This document shows positions 7,720 through 17,908 of a stretch of DNA of 60,925 nucleotides, in pieces. This DNA is from Oscillospiraceae bacterium (GTDB taxonomy: Bacteria > Bacillota > Clostridia > Oscillospirales > CAG-272), in NCBI GenBank assembly GCA_015064885.1, contig SVRJ01000010.1, positions 1 to 60,925 of the forward strand, given 5' to 3'. Positions within the stretch are counted from its first letter, which is position 1; every line of letters starts with the position of its first letter. The translations under genes and the position numbers were made by a program. The notes beneath the pieces are model-generated. The model made no database searches, was not told the DNA's origin, and saw only the letters and a list, made by a program, of their open reading frames with translations.

Positions 7720-7751
7720 TTTAAATTAATTTAAAGTTTCCGTGTTATAAT
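7720..7751 (+). promoter_or_regulatory. Promoter region with 16-bp palindrome, two-component operon
   Basis: A perfect palindrome TTTAAATTAATTTAAA at 7720-7735 lies just upstream of a TATAAT at 7746-7751. No consensus -35 sits at 17 bp. The palindrome covers the -35 area, as expected of a site for a regulator, possibly the response regulator itself. Confidence 0.5.
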
Positions 7752-7781
7752 TACAAAAAAATTCGGAAAGCAGGTATTTAT

Positions 7782-8459
7782 ATGAGATTGCTTCTTGCTG
7801 AGGACGAGAAAGACCTTTCCAATGCTCTCGTCGCAATTCTTAAGCATAACAACTATTCCGTGGATGCAGTATATAACGGAACCGACGCTGTAGATTATCT
7901 TGAAAGCGAGATCTACGACTGTGCCATACTTGATATAATGATGCCGGGGCTTGACGGTATATCGGTACTGAAAACAATAAGAAAAAGGGGGATTCCCACA
8001 CCGATCCTTATACTCACCGCGAAATCCGAGGTAGACGATAAAGTTCTCGGACTCGACTCGGGCGCGGACGATTATCTCACCAAGCCTTTTGAGACAAAGG
8101 AGCTGCTTGCACGAATACGCGCTATCACCCGCCGCAAGTTTGACAGCTCGGACAGTCTTCTAACCTTTGGAAACCTAACGCTTGACCGCGCGACATACGA
8201 GCTATACACTGATTCGGGACGCTTCAGGCTCACAAACAAAGAATATCAGCTGATGGAAATGTTTATGCTGAATCCTAAAATAATTCTTTCACTTGAAAGA
8301 ATATATGAAAAAATATGGGGCTTTGACAGTGAAGCCGAAAAAAACGTTGTTTGGGTATACCTTTCCTTCTTGCGAAAAAAGCTTATTCAGATAGGCTCGA
8401 GCGCAGAGATAAAGGTAATGAGAAAATCGGGCTATATGCTGGAGGAAACAGATGCTTAG
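7782..8459 (+). CDS. OmpR-family response regulator
   Basis: A 225-residue DNA-binding response regulator. The receiver domain (1-120) has the acidic pair at 7-9, phospho-acceptor Asp51 (CAILDIMMPG), Thr in LTAKS and Lys in DDYLTKPF. The winged-helix effector domain (about 128-222) is of the OmpR/PhoB type. It binds promoter DNA when phosphorylated by the histidine kinase encoded next; the genes overlap by 8 bp. The start ATG follows GGAAAGCAGG. The target genes are not identifiable. Confidence 0.93.
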   Translation: MRLLLAEDEKDLSNALVAILKHNNYSVDAVYNGTDAVDYLESEIYDCAILDIMMPGLDGISVLKTIRKRGIPTPILILTAKSEVDDKVLGLDSGADDYLTKPFETKELLARIRAITRRKFDSSDSLLTFGNLTLDRATYELYTDSGRFRLTNKEYQLMEMFMLNPKIILSLERIYEKIWGFDSEAEKNVVWVYLSFLRKKLIQIGSSAEIKVMRKSGYMLEETDA

Positions 8460-9726
8460 ATCTCTCCGCAAAAAATTCATACTGATAGCTATGCTCTCTG
8501 TCAGCTTTGTTCTTTTGATCATAATTTCCGGAATCAATATTTCAAGCTATTTTAAAATAATAGAGTTTGCAGACGAGCGAATAGCCATTATTGAATCGAA
8601 CGGTGGAACCTTCCCCAAGGATAACGTTCATGAGAACACAATACCCGGTAATACGGTTCCGGGTCAGCCATCACATCCGATAAAGCCGCAAAAAAAGCCA
8701 TCGGGCGACAAGATATCTCTTGAGGCTTCCTTTGACACGCGGTATTTCACGGTTTGCTTTGACAGTACCGGAAACGTTACGAGAGTCGACACGGTAAAGA
8801 TATCCTCCGTCGATGAAAACCAGGCGCAGAAAATAGCCGTATTCCTTTATGAAAAAGGAAAAACGTCAGGATTTTTTGACGAGTTCAGATATAAGACTAT
8901 AGACGTTAATGGAAATACGATGTACATTTTTCTCAACTGTGAAAGAGAATTTGCGTCTTTTTATACCTTCCTTCTATCGAGCGTGATAATAAGCTTTATC
9001 GGAATACTTATAGTATTTATACTGGTTCTGTTTTTCTCACGCCTTGCGCTCAGGCCGGTTGCCGAAGCCTATGAAAAGCAAAAGCAGTTTATAACAAACG
9101 CGGGGCACGAAATAAAGACCCCTATCACTGTTATAAGTGCCAATGCCGAGGTGATAGAAAGTATCAACGGCGAGAGCGAATGGACAAAAAGCATCAAAAG
9201 GCAATCGGGCAGATTACGCGACCTCACGGATAAGCTTATTTATCTTTCACGCACTGAGGAAACGGGTAATTCTATATCAACGTATGAGTTTTCTCTTTCC
9301 GAAGCACTTAGAGAGGAATGCGCTTCATTTGAACCGCTTGCAGCTATAGAAGGAAAAAATCTAACCGTATCCATAGAAGAAAACGTAAGATATAAAGGTG
9401 ATGAAGCATCCCTTTGCAATATGATCTCTATACTTCTTGAGAACGCACTCAAGTACTCAAGTGCGAACAGCGACATCTTCGTATCCCTACGCACGCTTGG
9501 AAAAGCAAAGGAGATAACGGTAAAAAACAGTGTCGACGTTGTAGAAGTCGGAAAGCTCGATCACTTTTTTGAGCGTTTCTACAGAGGAGACAAATCGCAC
9601 AATTCCGAAAACCGCGGGCACGGAATAGGTCTTGCTATTGCCAAGGCAATAGTTATGGCTCATAAAGGTAAAATAAGTGCCAAAAGCCCTGATGGAAGAA
9701 GCGTGATATTCACTGTTATTCTGTAA
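8452..9726 (+). CDS. Membrane sensor histidine kinase
   Basis: A 424-residue kinase. TM1 lies at about residues 9-29 and TM2 at about 175-198. Between them is an extracellular region of about 145 residues that begins with a Pro-rich linker (PGNTVPGQPSHPIKPQKKPS). There is no clear HAMP domain; a short juxtamembrane helix leads to HisKA with phospho-acceptor His219 (NAGHEIKTP). The HATPase domain has an N box (LENALKYS), a D/G region around the ERFYRGDKS segment and a G box (GHGIGLAIAK). The layout resembles VanS/BaeS-like kinases. It partners the response regulator encoded upstream. The signal is unknown. Confidence 0.92.
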   Translation: MLRSLRKKFILIAMLSVSFVLLIIISGINISSYFKIIEFADERIAIIESNGGTFPKDNVHENTIPGNTVPGQPSHPIKPQKKPSGDKISLEASFDTRYFTVCFDSTGNVTRVDTVKISSVDENQAQKIAVFLYEKGKTSGFFDEFRYKTIDVNGNTMYIFLNCEREFASFYTFLLSSVIISFIGILIVFILVLFFSRLALRPVAEAYEKQKQFITNAGHEIKTPITVISANAEVIESINGESEWTKSIKRQSGRLRDLTDKLIYLSRTEETGNSISTYEFSLSEALREECASFEPLAAIEGKNLTVSIEENVRYKGDEASLCNMISILLENALKYSSANSDIFVSLRTLGKAKEITVKNSVDVVEVGKLDHFFERFYRGDKSHNSENRGHGIGLAIAKAIVMAHKGKISAKSPDGRSVIFTVIL

Positions 9727-9768
9727 AGATATCACCTCGGATATTATAATAATAAATATATACAAATA

Positions 9769-9796
9769 AAAAGGTGCATTACGTTGCACCTTTTCT
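9769..9796 (+). terminator. Intrinsic terminator after the kinase gene
   Basis: AAAAGGTGCA at 9769-9778 pairs with TGCACCTTTT at 9785-9794. Confidence 0.8.
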
Positions 9797-9818
9797 TATT
9801 TTAACGAACAATTACTAC

Positions 9819-9847
9819 TTGACAAAATAATAAATATGTGATATAAT
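9819..9847 (+). promoter_or_regulatory. Promoter of the pyr operon
   Basis: TTGACA at 9819-9824, 17-bp spacer ending in TGA, TATAAT at 9842-9847. Both hexamers are perfect. About 170 bases separate it from the pyrC start. Confidence 0.9.
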
Positions 9848-9853
9848 AATATA

Positions 9854-10020
9854 TAATGAATTTGTCGGTTCGGGGCAGATGGTCGGATCGGGGGTTCAAT
9901 AATATTTGCAAAACAAAACGAGTCTGATGTGCTCGGATTTTGTCTTGCAAATTTCCCCGTATATTCTTCTCACCGCAGCCGTTTCGGCATCAAAATTCGC
10001 AGCAATTTTTACATGAGGTG
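9854..10020 (+). promoter_or_regulatory. Structured 5' leader of the pyr operon
   Basis: The leader contains a long imperfect stem, 9904-9922 with 9932-9952 (ATTTGCAA/TTGCAAAT, ACAAAA/TTTTGT, GAG/CTC) around the nine-base loop TCTGATGTG. Upstream is a G-rich segment with CGGGG near 9869-9873. Just after the stem comes CCCCG near 9955-9959, which could pair with it and close a larger fold or pseudoknot. I do not see the PyrR-binding consensus, and no U-run follows the stem, so this is not a classical PyrR attenuator. A pyrimidine-responsive control by another route is inference. Confidence 0.45.
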
Positions 10021-10026
10021 ATTACA

Positions 10027-11262
10027 ATGATGTTTAAAGATTCTCTTAACCATCCTTCAGAAAAATCGAATCTTTACTATACTGTTGACGCTTCCTTTAC
10101 ACAGGCGAATTTTTGTTCTTCTCTTTCTTTAGAAGATATTTCCAATTTCAATAATTGTGTTGTTATTCCCGGTTTATTTGATGTTCACGTACATCTCAGA
10201 GAACCGGGTTTTTCTTATAAAGAGACAATAAAAAGCGGAAGTGCAGCCTGTGCGCACGGTGGATATACGGCTGTATGCTCTATGCCTAATCTTAATCCTG
10301 TTCCGGATTCAAAGGAAGCACTTGACTTACAGCTTGAACTTATAAAAAAGGACTCTTGCATCGCAGTCTATCCCTACGGTTCAATAACAAAGGGGGAGCT
10401 CGGCGATGAGCTTTCCGATATGGATGCTATGGCAAACGACGCAATAGCATTTACGGATGACGGACGCGGGGTACAGAGCCGCGAAATGATGAAAGCGGCT
10501 ATGCTTAAGGCAAAGTCACTGGGCAAAATAATAGTAGCGCACTGTGAGGATAATTCTCTTCTCTTCGGAGGATATATACACAAGGGCGATTACGCAAAGG
10601 CTCACGGGCACAGAGGAATATCCTCTGAAAGCGAATGGAAGCAGATAGAGCGTGATATTGAGCTTGTCAGAGAAACCGGATGCGCCTATCACGTATGCCA
10701 CATTTCAACTAAGGAAAGTGTTGAGCTTATAAGACAGGCAAAAGCAGAAGGACTTGACGTTACCTGTGAGACCTGCCCGCACTACCTTGTGCTTTGCGAC
10801 AGTGATCTTAAAGAGGAGGGCCGTTTCAAGATGAATCCTCCGCTCAGGTCCGCAGAGGACAGAGCCGCTCTTATAGAAGGAATAAAGGACGGAACGATAG
10901 ACATGATAGTTACCGACCATGCCCCACACTCTGCTGAGGAAAAATCCAGAGGGCTCGAAAAGAGTGCGATGGGTGTTGTCGGAATAGAGACTGCGTTCGC
11001 GGTAATATACACTTATCTTGTAAAGCCGGGTGTGATAACCTTGGAAAAGGCTATCGAGCTAATGGCTGTAAATCCGAGAAACAGATTCAGGGTTGAGCTC
11101 GGAAACGATGAATTCGCAATAGTAGATCTCAACGATGCTTACACGGTAGATCCCGGTGACTTTCTCTCTATGGGAAGAAGCACACCGTTTGAAGGACATA
11201 AACTTTACGGAAAAATCAAAATGACCGTTATCGGAGGAAAAACAGTATGGAAAGAACAATGA
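10027..11262 (+). CDS. pyrC: Dihydroorotase, class I
   Basis: A 411-residue zinc amidohydrolase that closes N-carbamoyl-aspartate to dihydroorotate, step 3 of UMP synthesis. The metal motif DVHVHLREPG is near residues 54-63, MPNLNPVPDS marks the substrate loop, FTDDGRGVQS and HCEDNSL carry further ligands, and TDHAPHS holds the catalytic Asp. The start ATG-ATG pair at 10027/10030 follows GAGGTGAT; the frame is open upstream to 9940 but that part is untranslated leader. It is the first gene of the pyr operon and overlaps carA by 16 bp. Length is normal for bacterial type I enzymes. Confidence 0.93.
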   Translation: MMFKDSLNHPSEKSNLYYTVDASFTQANFCSSLSLEDISNFNNCVVIPGLFDVHVHLREPGFSYKETIKSGSAACAHGGYTAVCSMPNLNPVPDSKEALDLQLELIKKDSCIAVYPYGSITKGELGDELSDMDAMANDAIAFTDDGRGVQSREMMKAAMLKAKSLGKIIVAHCEDNSLLFGGYIHKGDYAKAHGHRGISSESEWKQIERDIELVRETGCAYHVCHISTKESVELIRQAKAEGLDVTCETCPHYLVLCDSDLKEEGRFKMNPPLRSAEDRAALIEGIKDGTIDMIVTDHAPHSAEEKSRGLEKSAMGVVGIETAFAVIYTYLVKPGVITLEKAIELMAVNPRNRFRVELGNDEFAIVDLNDAYTVDPGDFLSMGRSTPFEGHKLYGKIKMTVIGGKTVWKEQ

Positions 11263-12335
11263 ACAGAAAATTAGTGCTTGAAGACGGAAGCGAATATTAC
11301 GGATACGCTTTCGGATCAAAAAAGGACCGCGTGTGCGAGATCGTATTTAACACCTCGATGGCAGGTTATCAGGAAATAATGTCCGATCCCGCTTACACGA
11401 ACCAGATGATAGTTATGACCTACCCTCTCATAGGTAATTACGGCATGGCGGACGAGGATTTCGAGTCGAGAACTCCCACATGCGGCGGTCTTATAGTTCG
11501 AGAGTACAATGACAATCCTTCGAATTTCCGTTCTGTAAAGACACTCGGAGAAACGATGGAGGAATACGAGATACCCGGAATTGCGGGAATGGACACAAGA
11601 AAGCTCACACGTGTTCTTCGTGATAACGGATCGTGCAAGGCAATGATAACAGACGCTGATACTCCCACAAAGGTCGCTCTTAAGACAATAAAGGAAACCG
11701 TACTCCCGTTCAATCTTGTAGAAAAGGTGGCGTGCAAAAAGCGTTGGTATGCCCGCACGGCAAACGCTAAGTACAACGTAGTGGCTATAGACTGCGGAAT
11801 AAAGCTCAGTCTAATCAAGGCACTCAAAAATCTCGGATGCAATCTCACTATAGTTCCCTACACCACTCCCGCAAGCGAGGTCGAGGGAATGAAGCCTGAC
11901 GGAATCATTCTTTCTGACGGTCCGGGATCGCCTGAGAGCGTTCCCGAGGTGAGTGAGCTTATAAGCAAGCTCAAGGGAAAATATCCTATATTCGGAGTAG
12001 GCCTTGGGCATCAGCTTGTCGCACTCTCTTACGGAGCAAGGATAGTTAAGCTCAAGCACGGTCATCACGGTGCAAATCATCCGATAAAGAATCTTGATTC
12101 CGGCAAGATAGAGACGTATCCTCAGAATCACGATTACACTGTTGATCCCGAAAGCGTAAACGGAACAAAGCTTACCGTTTCTCAGATAGACATAATAGAC
12201 AACTCAATAATGGGTCTTGAATGCAAGGATGATAAGATCTTCACTGCGCAGTATGACCCCAAGATAATCTCGGGTCCGGACGGAACGATTTGTCTGTTCG
12301 ATAAATTTGTTAAACTTATGAAGGAGGCAAAATAA
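11247..12335 (+). CDS. carA: Carbamoyl phosphate synthase small chain, glutaminase site lost
   Basis: A 362-residue CarA with an intact N-terminal domain ([32 protein letters not shown]) and a class I amidotransferase fold. In normal CarA the nucleophile Cys lies in GICLGHQ, and His and Glu lie in GHPEASPGP. Here the elbow reads GVGLGHQ, with Gly252 in place of Cys; the codon is GGC at 12000-12002. The other motif reads YDPKIISGP, with Asp337 for His and Lys339 for Glu. The NHGF glutamine-site motif reads NHDY, and the THxSLND segment is also lost. Glutamine hydrolysis should be impossible. The subunit may remain as a scaffold for CarB, which would then use free NH3, as CPS1 does. The gene is full length and in frame, with GGAGG nine bases before the start. 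Confidence 0.93.
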   Translation: MERTMNRKLVLEDGSEYYGYAFGSKKDRVCEIVFNTSMAGYQEIMSDPAYTNQMIVMTYPLIGNYGMADEDFESRTPTCGGLIVREYNDNPSNFRSVKTLGETMEEYEIPGIAGMDTRKLTRVLRDNGSCKAMITDADTPTKVALKTIKETVLPFNLVEKVACKKRWYARTANAKYNVVAIDCGIKLSLIKALKNLGCNLTIVPYTTPASEVEGMKPDGIILSDGPGSPESVPEVSELISKLKGKYPIFGVGLGHQLVALSYGARIVKLKHGHHGANHPIKNLDSGKIETYPQNHDYTVDPESVNGTKLTVSQIDIIDNSIMGLECKDDKIFTAQYDPKIISGPDGTICLFDKFVKLMKEAK

Positions 12336-12336
12336 T

Positions 12337-15300
12337 ATGCCGAAAAGAACTGACTTGAAAAAAATACTCGTTATCGGTTCGGGTCCTATCGTAATAGGAC
12401 AGGCAGCCGAATTCGACTATGCGGGAACTCAGGCTTGTATCGCTCTTCGTGAGGAAGGCTATGAGGTAGTTCTCTGCAACTCCAATCCCGCTACCATCAT
12501 GACTGACACCACTATTGCGGACAAGATATACATGGAGCCGCTCACACTTGAATACGTGGCAAAGATACTCAGATACGAGCGTCCCGACGCTATCGTACCC
12601 GGCATTGGCGGACAGACAGGTCTTAACCTTGCGATGCAGCTTGAAAAGAAGGGTATTCTTCGCGAGTGCCAGGTAGAGCTTCTCGGAACAAGCAGCGAGA
12701 GTATTGAACGCGCAGAGGACAGAGAAGGCTTTAAAAAGCTGTGTGAGGAGCTCGGTGAACCGGTTCTTCCCTCCCTTATAGCACACACGGTCGAGGAAGG
12801 TCTTGCTGCCGCAGAGGAAATAGGATATCCTGTTGTTCTCCGCCCCGCATTTACTCTCGGCGGAACCGGAGGCGGTTTTGCAGACAATGAGGAAGAATGC
12901 CGTGAGCTTCTCAAGAACGGACTCGCGCTTTCTCCCGTAACAGAGGTTCTTGTTGAAAAGAGCATAAAGGGCTACAAAGAAATAGAGTACGAGGTAATGA
13001 GAGACGCCAACGACACCGCCATTGCGATATGCAACATGGAAAACGTTGACCCCGTCGGAATACACACCGGTGACTCTATCGTCGTATGTCCTTGCCAGAC
13101 TCTCACAAGCAAAGAAAGCAGTATGCTCAAGGAAAGCGCACTCAAGATAATTCGCGCACTTAAGGTAGAGGGCGGATGCAACGTACAGTTTGCACTCGAT
13201 CCCCACTCATTCCAGTACTACCTCATAGAGGTCAACCCCAGAGTTTCACGTTCCTCCGCCCTTGCTTCAAAGGCAAGCGGATATCCTATAGCACGAGTTA
13301 CCGCAAAGATCGCGGTAGGTATGACTCTCGACGAGATCATGCTTGCAAATGCTCCCGCTGCGTGCGAGCCTACTCTCGACTACGTAGTTGCAAAGCTTCC
13401 GAGATTCCCGTTTGACAAGTTTGCTGCGGCAAACAACAAGCTTTCAACACAGATGAAGGCCACGGGTGAGGTAATGAGCCTTGGCAGAACGATCGAAGAA
13501 TGCCTCCTCAAGGCAGTACGTTCTCTTGAGATCGGCGTTTGCCATCTGCACATGAGCAAATTTGACAACGAAGACACAGAAGCTCTTATGAAATATATTT
13601 CGATCGGAACAGACGATAGAATATACGCTATCACAGAGCTTATCAGGCGCGGTGTTGACATAGGTCTTATCTGCAACGCCACAAAGATAGACATGCTCTT
13701 CCTTGACAAGATCAAGAACGTAGTGAATATGGAAAACCTTCTTAAGGCTAACGTCGGAAACATCAACGTGCTTAAGGCAGCAAAGAAGATGGGATTTGGT
13801 GACAAGTTCATATCCGTTCTCTGGAATACCGACGAGATATCCATATACGATCTTCGTATGAAGAATGCTATAATGCCCGTATACAAGATGATCGACACGT
13901 GCGGTGCGGAATTTACAAGCTACGTTCCTTACTTCTATTCAACCTACGAAGATGAAAACGAATCTGTTATCTCTGACAAGAAGAAGATCATAGTTCTCGG
14001 TTCCGGACCTATCCGTATAGGTCAGGGCGTTGAATTTGACTACTCCTCTGTTCACGCTATCATGACTATAAAGCAATCGGGATACGAGGCTATCATCATT
14101 AACAACAACCCCGAGACGGTTTCTACAGACTACACAACGTCTGACAAGCTATACTTTGAGCCTCTCTGCGTTGAAGACGTAATGAACATCATAAATCTTG
14201 AAAAGCCTCTCGGAGTAATCGCTTCCCTCGGCGGACAGACAGCGATAAATCTTGCTGAACCGCTTATGAAGAGAGGCGTAAAGATAATCGGTACAGATGT
14301 TGACGCTATAGACAAGGCTGAAAACAGAGATATGTTTGAGAAGCTTCTCAGCGAGCTCAAAATTCCTCAGCCTAAGGGCCAGGCGGTAACAAATATTGAG
14401 GACGGTGTCGCAACCGCGGCAAGAATAGGTTATCCGGTTCTCGTTCGTCCTTCCTTCGTTCTCGGCGGACGCGCTATGCAGATAGTCGCAAACGAGGAAA
14501 TGCTCCGCCACTACCTCCACACAGCGGTTGAAATAGATGCTGACAGACCGGTTCTCGTTGATAAATATATTAAGGGTAAGGAAGTAGAGGTCGACGCAGT
14601 GTGCGACGGTGTTGACGTATTCGTCCCCGGCATAATGGAGCTTGTAGAGCGTACCGGCGTTCACTCGGGTGACTCTATAAGCGTATACCCCTCGTTCAGC
14701 ATCTCTGAAAAGGTTAAGGAAACCATACTCGACTACACCAAGAAGCTCGGCATAGGAATAGGTATCGTTGGTCTTTACAACATTCAGTTTATCGTAGATA
14801 AGGACGAAAACGTATTCGTAATCGAGGTAAACCCGCGTTCCTCACGTACAGTTCCCTTCCTCTCAAAGGCTACCGGATACAGTCTTGCGGATATCGGAAC
14901 GAGAGCCATACTCGGAATCTCACTCAAAGAGCAGGGTATCACGGAAATATATCCCGAAGAAAAGAAGCGCTGCTACGTAAAGGCTCCCGCTTTCTCGTTT
15001 GCAAAGCTCCGCGGTCTTGATTCCTACCTTTCACCCGAAATGAAGTCTACAGGTGAGGCTATCGGATATGACAAGGAAATGAACAGAGCCCTTTACAAAG
15101 CTCTTCAGGCTTCCGGAATGCAGATAGTAAACTACGGAACACTTCTCGTAACGGTTGCTGACTGCGACAAGGAAGAGGCTCTTCCGCTTATACGCAGATT
15201 CTACAATATGGGCTTTAACATAGAGGCTACTCACGGAACCGCACAGTTCCTCAAGAAAAACGGTATCAGAACACGTGAAAAGAAGAAGATAAGTGAAGGA

Positions 15301-15516
15301 AGCAACGAGATACTCGAGTCGATACGCAAGGGATACGTAAGCTACGTTATAAACACAAGAGACGTAAACTCCTCAGATTTCCTTGCAGACGGTGCCGAGA
15401 TACGTCAGTGTGCGGTTGAGAACAACGTTACACTCTTCACTGCACTTGACACGGTAAAAGCGCTTCTCAACGTTCTTGAAGAAACAACCATGAGTATTTC
15501 AACAATAGATATGTGA
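12337..15516 (+). CDS. carB: Carbamoyl phosphate synthase large chain
   Basis: A 1059-residue enzyme making carbamoyl phosphate from bicarbonate, ammonia and two ATP. Two homologous ATP-grasp halves are seen: the first opens [20 protein letters not shown] (carboxyphosphate half), the second [20 protein letters not shown] (carbamate kinase half). An oligomerisation segment lies between, and a C-terminal MGS-type allosteric domain of about 130 residues follows, where UMP or other effectors bind. Glycine-rich loops ([18 protein letters not shown]) and metal-site VNPRxSRS/T motifs are intact. Length is normal. It starts one base after the carA stop. Its usual glutaminase partner is inactive here, so it probably takes NH3 from solution. 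Confidence 0.96.
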   Translation: MPKRTDLKKILVIGSGPIVIGQAAEFDYAGTQACIALREEGYEVVLCNSNPATIMTDTTIADKIYMEPLTLEYVAKILRYERPDAIVPGIGGQTGLNLAMQLEKKGILRECQVELLGTSSESIERAEDREGFKKLCEELGEPVLPSLIAHTVEEGLAAAEEIGYPVVLRPAFTLGGTGGGFADNEEECRELLKNGLALSPVTEVLVEKSIKGYKEIEYEVMRDANDTAIAICNMENVDPVGIHTGDSIVVCPCQTLTSKESSMLKESALKIIRALKVEGGCNVQFALDPHSFQYYLIEVNPRVSRSSALASKASGYPIARVTAKIAVGMTLDEIMLANAPAACEPTLDYVVAKLPRFPFDKFAAANNKLSTQMKATGEVMSLGRTIEECLLKAVRSLEIGVCHLHMSKFDNEDTEALMKYISIGTDDRIYAITELIRRGVDIGLICNATKIDMLFLDKIKNVVNMENLLKANVGNINVLKAAKKMGFGDKFISVLWNTDEISIYDLRMKNAIMPVYKMIDTCGAEFTSYVPYFYSTYEDENESVISDKKKIIVLGSGPIRIGQGVEFDYSSVHAIMTIKQSGYEAIIINNNPETVSTDYTTSDKLYFEPLCVEDVMNIINLEKPLGVIASLGGQTAINLAEPLMKRGVKIIGTDVDAIDKAENRDMFEKLLSELKIPQPKGQAVTNIEDGVATAARIGYPVLVRPSFVLGGRAMQIVANEEMLRHYLHTAVEIDADRPVLVDKYIKGKEVEVDAVCDGVDVFVPGIMELVERTGVHSGDSISVYPSFSISEKVKETILDYTKKLGIGIGIVGLYNIQFIVDKDENVFVIEVNPRSSRTVPFLSKATGYSLADIGTRAILGISLKEQGITEIYPEEKKRCYVKAPAFSFAKLRGLDSYLSPEMKSTGEAIGYDKEMNRALYKALQASGMQIVNYGTLLVTVADCDKEEALPLIRRFYNMGFNIEATHGTAQFLKKNGIRTREKKKISEGSNEILESIRKGYVSYVINTRDVNSSDFLADGAEIRQCAVENNVTLFTALDTVKALLNVLEETTMSISTIDM

Positions 15517-15523
15517 GGAAAAA

Positions 15524-16261
15524 ATGAAACAGGGATTCTATAAAATTCTCGAAAATAAAAACATAGCTCTCGACGTATATAAGATGGTTCTTTCGGGCGA
15601 CACATCGGCTATTACAGCCCCCGGTCAGTTTGTTAATATAAAAATAGACGGACTTTATCTCCGCAGACCTATCTCAATATGCGATTGGAGTGAAGATACC
15701 ATCACGCTTATATACAAGGTCGTAGGTAAAGGAACAGAGGTGCTTTCAAAAATGGACGCAGAATCCCCCTCCCTCGATCTTCTTGTAGGTCTCGGCAATG
15801 GATACAATACAGAAAAATGCGGAACCTCTCCTCTTCTCATAGGAGGAGGAGTCGGAGTTCCTCCTCTCTACGGTCTTTGCAAAAGACTTCATGAAAGCGG
15901 TGTTGGAAACATCAACGTTATTCTCGGCTTCAATTCCGCCGCAGACGTTTTCTATGCGGAGGAGTTTGCAAAAATAGCAAGCAGTGTTACCGTAACAACC
16001 GTAGACGGTTCGGTTGGAATAAAGGGCTTCGTAAGCAACGCTATGCCCGACATTGACCACTCCTACTTCTACACGTGCGGTCCCGAGCCCATGCTTAAAG
16101 CTGTTTACAATGCCACAGAGGCGGACGGTCAGTTCAGCTTTGAAGAAAGAATGGGTTGTGGCTTCGGAGCATGTATGGGATGCTCTTGCAAGACAAAATA
16201 CGGAAACAAGAGGATCTGTGTTGACGGCCCCGTTCTTGAGAAAGGAGAGATCATATGGTAA
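15524..16261 (+). CDS. pyrK: Dihydroorotate dehydrogenase B, electron transfer subunit
   Basis: A 245-residue FAD and [2Fe-2S] protein that passes electrons from PyrD to NAD+. The flavin motif RRPISICDW is near residues 46-54, the NAD-binding Gly-rich LLIGGGVGVPPLYGL near 105-120, and the Cys cluster GCGFGACMGCSCKT plus a later Cys near 208-225. Length is normal. It overlaps pyrD by 7 bp, as usual for this heterotetramer. Confidence 0.93.
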   Translation: MKQGFYKILENKNIALDVYKMVLSGDTSAITAPGQFVNIKIDGLYLRRPISICDWSEDTITLIYKVVGKGTEVLSKMDAESPSLDLLVGLGNGYNTEKCGTSPLLIGGGVGVPPLYGLCKRLHESGVGNINVILGFNSAADVFYAEEFAKIASSVTVTTVDGSVGIKGFVSNAMPDIDHSYFYTCGPEPMLKAVYNATEADGQFSFEERMGCGFGACMGCSCKTKYGNKRICVDGPVLEKGEIIW

Positions 16262-17166
16262 ACACAAAGGTTGAACTCTGCGGTCTTACGCTTGATAATC
16301 CCGTAATCCCCGCGAGCGGTTGCTTTGGATACGGAAAGGAATTTTCCGAGCTTTACGATATTAACATTCTCGGCTCCTTCTCCTTCAAGGGTACCACAAA
16401 GGATCCGAGATTCGGAAACCCCACACCGAGAATCGCAGAGTGCACTGCGGGTATGATAAACTCGGTAGGTCTTCAGAATCCCGGAATCGAAGAGGTCGTA
16501 ACAAATATCCTTCCTGCAATGAAGGAATATTACACAAAGCCGGTCATAGCAAACGTTGGAGGCTTCTCGGTCGAAGAATACGCTTACTGCTGCGAAAGGC
16601 TCAACGAATGCGATCAGGTCGGAATAATCGAAGTAAACATAAGCTGCCCTAACGTACACGGAGGCGGAATAAGCTTTGGAACCTCTCCCGCAGAGGCAGC
16701 AAAGGTAACCGCTGCCGTAAAAAAGGTTACAAGTAAGCCTGTTGTAATAAAGCTCACACCTAACGTCACGGACATCGTTTCTATCGCAAAGGCTTGTGAG
16801 GAAGCAGGCGCTGACGGAATAAGCATGATCAATACACTTCTCGGAATGAGAATAAACCTCAAGACCAAAAAGCCGATAATCGCCAATAAGATGGGCGGAT
16901 TCTCGGGTGATGCTATCTTCCCCGTTGCTGTAAGAATGGTATATCAGGTTTACGAGGCAGTCAATATACCGATAATCGGTATGGGCGGTGTTTCAAGTGC
17001 CGAGGACGTTATCGAAATGATGCTCGCAGGTGCTTCCGCTGTTCAGGTAGGCGCTGCCAACCTCATCAATCCCTATGCAGCTAAGGAAATAATCGAACAG
17101 CTTCCCACGGCTATGGAAAAGTATAAAATAAATAATTTAAAAGATATAATAGGAGGCGCTCACTAA
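16255..17166 (+). CDS. pyrD: Dihydroorotate dehydrogenase B, catalytic subunit
   Basis: A 303-residue FMN TIM-barrel enzyme oxidising dihydroorotate to orotate. The catalytic base is the Cys in EVNISCPNVHGGG, marking class 1B rather than the membrane class 2. FMN phosphate-binding glycines lie in GMGGVSSAEDV. Substrate-binding NSVGLQNPG is present. The gene overlaps pyrK upstream and its stop shares one base with the pyrF start. It functions with PyrK in the cytoplasm using NAD+. Confidence 0.95.
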   Translation: MVNTKVELCGLTLDNPVIPASGCFGYGKEFSELYDINILGSFSFKGTTKDPRFGNPTPRIAECTAGMINSVGLQNPGIEEVVTNILPAMKEYYTKPVIANVGGFSVEEYAYCCERLNECDQVGIIEVNISCPNVHGGGISFGTSPAEAAKVTAAVKKVTSKPVVIKLTPNVTDIVSIAKACEEAGADGISMINTLLGMRINLKTKKPIIANKMGGFSGDAIFPVAVRMVYQVYEAVNIPIIGMGGVSSAEDVIEMMLAGASAVQVGAANLINPYAAKEIIEQLPTAMEKYKINNLKDIIGGAH

Positions 17167-17864
17167 TGGGTAAGGACGTAATTATTGCATGCGATTTCAG
17201 CTCCAAGGAAGCAACGCTCAAATTCCTTGAAAAATTCACAGAGGAAAAGCCTTTTCTTAAGATAGGAATGGAGCTTTTCTACGCCGAAGGTCCGTCTATC
17301 GTAAAAGAGATCAAGGCAAGAGGACACAAGATATTCCTTGACCTCAAGCTTCACGATATCCCGAACACGGTAAAGAAGGCTATGGCAGTTCTTTCCGGTC
17401 TCGACGTTGATATGTGTAACCTTCACGCTGCAGGAACAAGAGCTATGATGGAGGCTGCTCTCGAGGGTCTTACAAGACCTGACGGCACACGCCCTCTTCT
17501 CATCGCGGTAACACAGCTCACCTCTACCAGCCAGGAGCGTATGACAGACGAGCTTCTTATAAACGAACCTATCGAGGAGGTAGTTCTTAAGTATGCCGCT
17601 AACGCAAAGGCTGCCGGCCTTGACGGTGTAGTTTGTTCTCCTCTTGAAGCTTCGGGTGTTCACGAGCGTTGCGGTAAGGAATTCGTTACGGTTACCCCGG
17701 GTGTAAGATTCGCTGACGGTGATATCGGAGACCAGGTAAGAGTTACTACTCCGGCAAAGGCAAAGGAGATCGGTTCTGACTACATCGTTGTCGGCCGTCC
17801 CATCACAGCTGCCGAGGATCCTGTTGACGCATATCGCAGATGCGTTGCCGAGTTCGTAGGCTGA
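17166..17864 (+). CDS. pyrF: Orotidine 5'-phosphate decarboxylase
   Basis: A 232-residue TIM-barrel decarboxylase for the last step to UMP. The catalytic Asp-Lys-Asp cluster is in FLDLKLHDIPNTV (about residues 57-69), and the phosphate-binding end reads YIVVGRPITAAEDP. It is of the standard type 1 length. Its ATG overlaps the pyrD stop by one base. Confidence 0.95.
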   Translation: MGKDVIIACDFSSKEATLKFLEKFTEEKPFLKIGMELFYAEGPSIVKEIKARGHKIFLDLKLHDIPNTVKKAMAVLSGLDVDMCNLHAAGTRAMMEAALEGLTRPDGTRPLLIAVTQLTSTSQERMTDELLINEPIEEVVLKYAANAKAAGLDGVVCSPLEASGVHERCGKEFVTVTPGVRFADGDIGDQVRVTTPAKAKEIGSDYIVVGRPITAAEDPVDAYRRCVAEFVG

Positions 17865-17908
17865 TATTAAAAACTTCAGAAAATATTTGATTCAAGGAGA
17901 TAATTATC

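Noticed and set aside
9854-10020. PyrR-type attenuator in the pyr leader
   Set aside because: The conserved PyrR-binding loop is not present, no U-run terminator follows the stem, and no pyrR gene is adjacent.
11247-12335. CarA catalytic loss as a sequencing error
   Set aside because: At least five functional positions are changed in separate places while the frame and the remaining motifs are intact, so an error is very unlikely.
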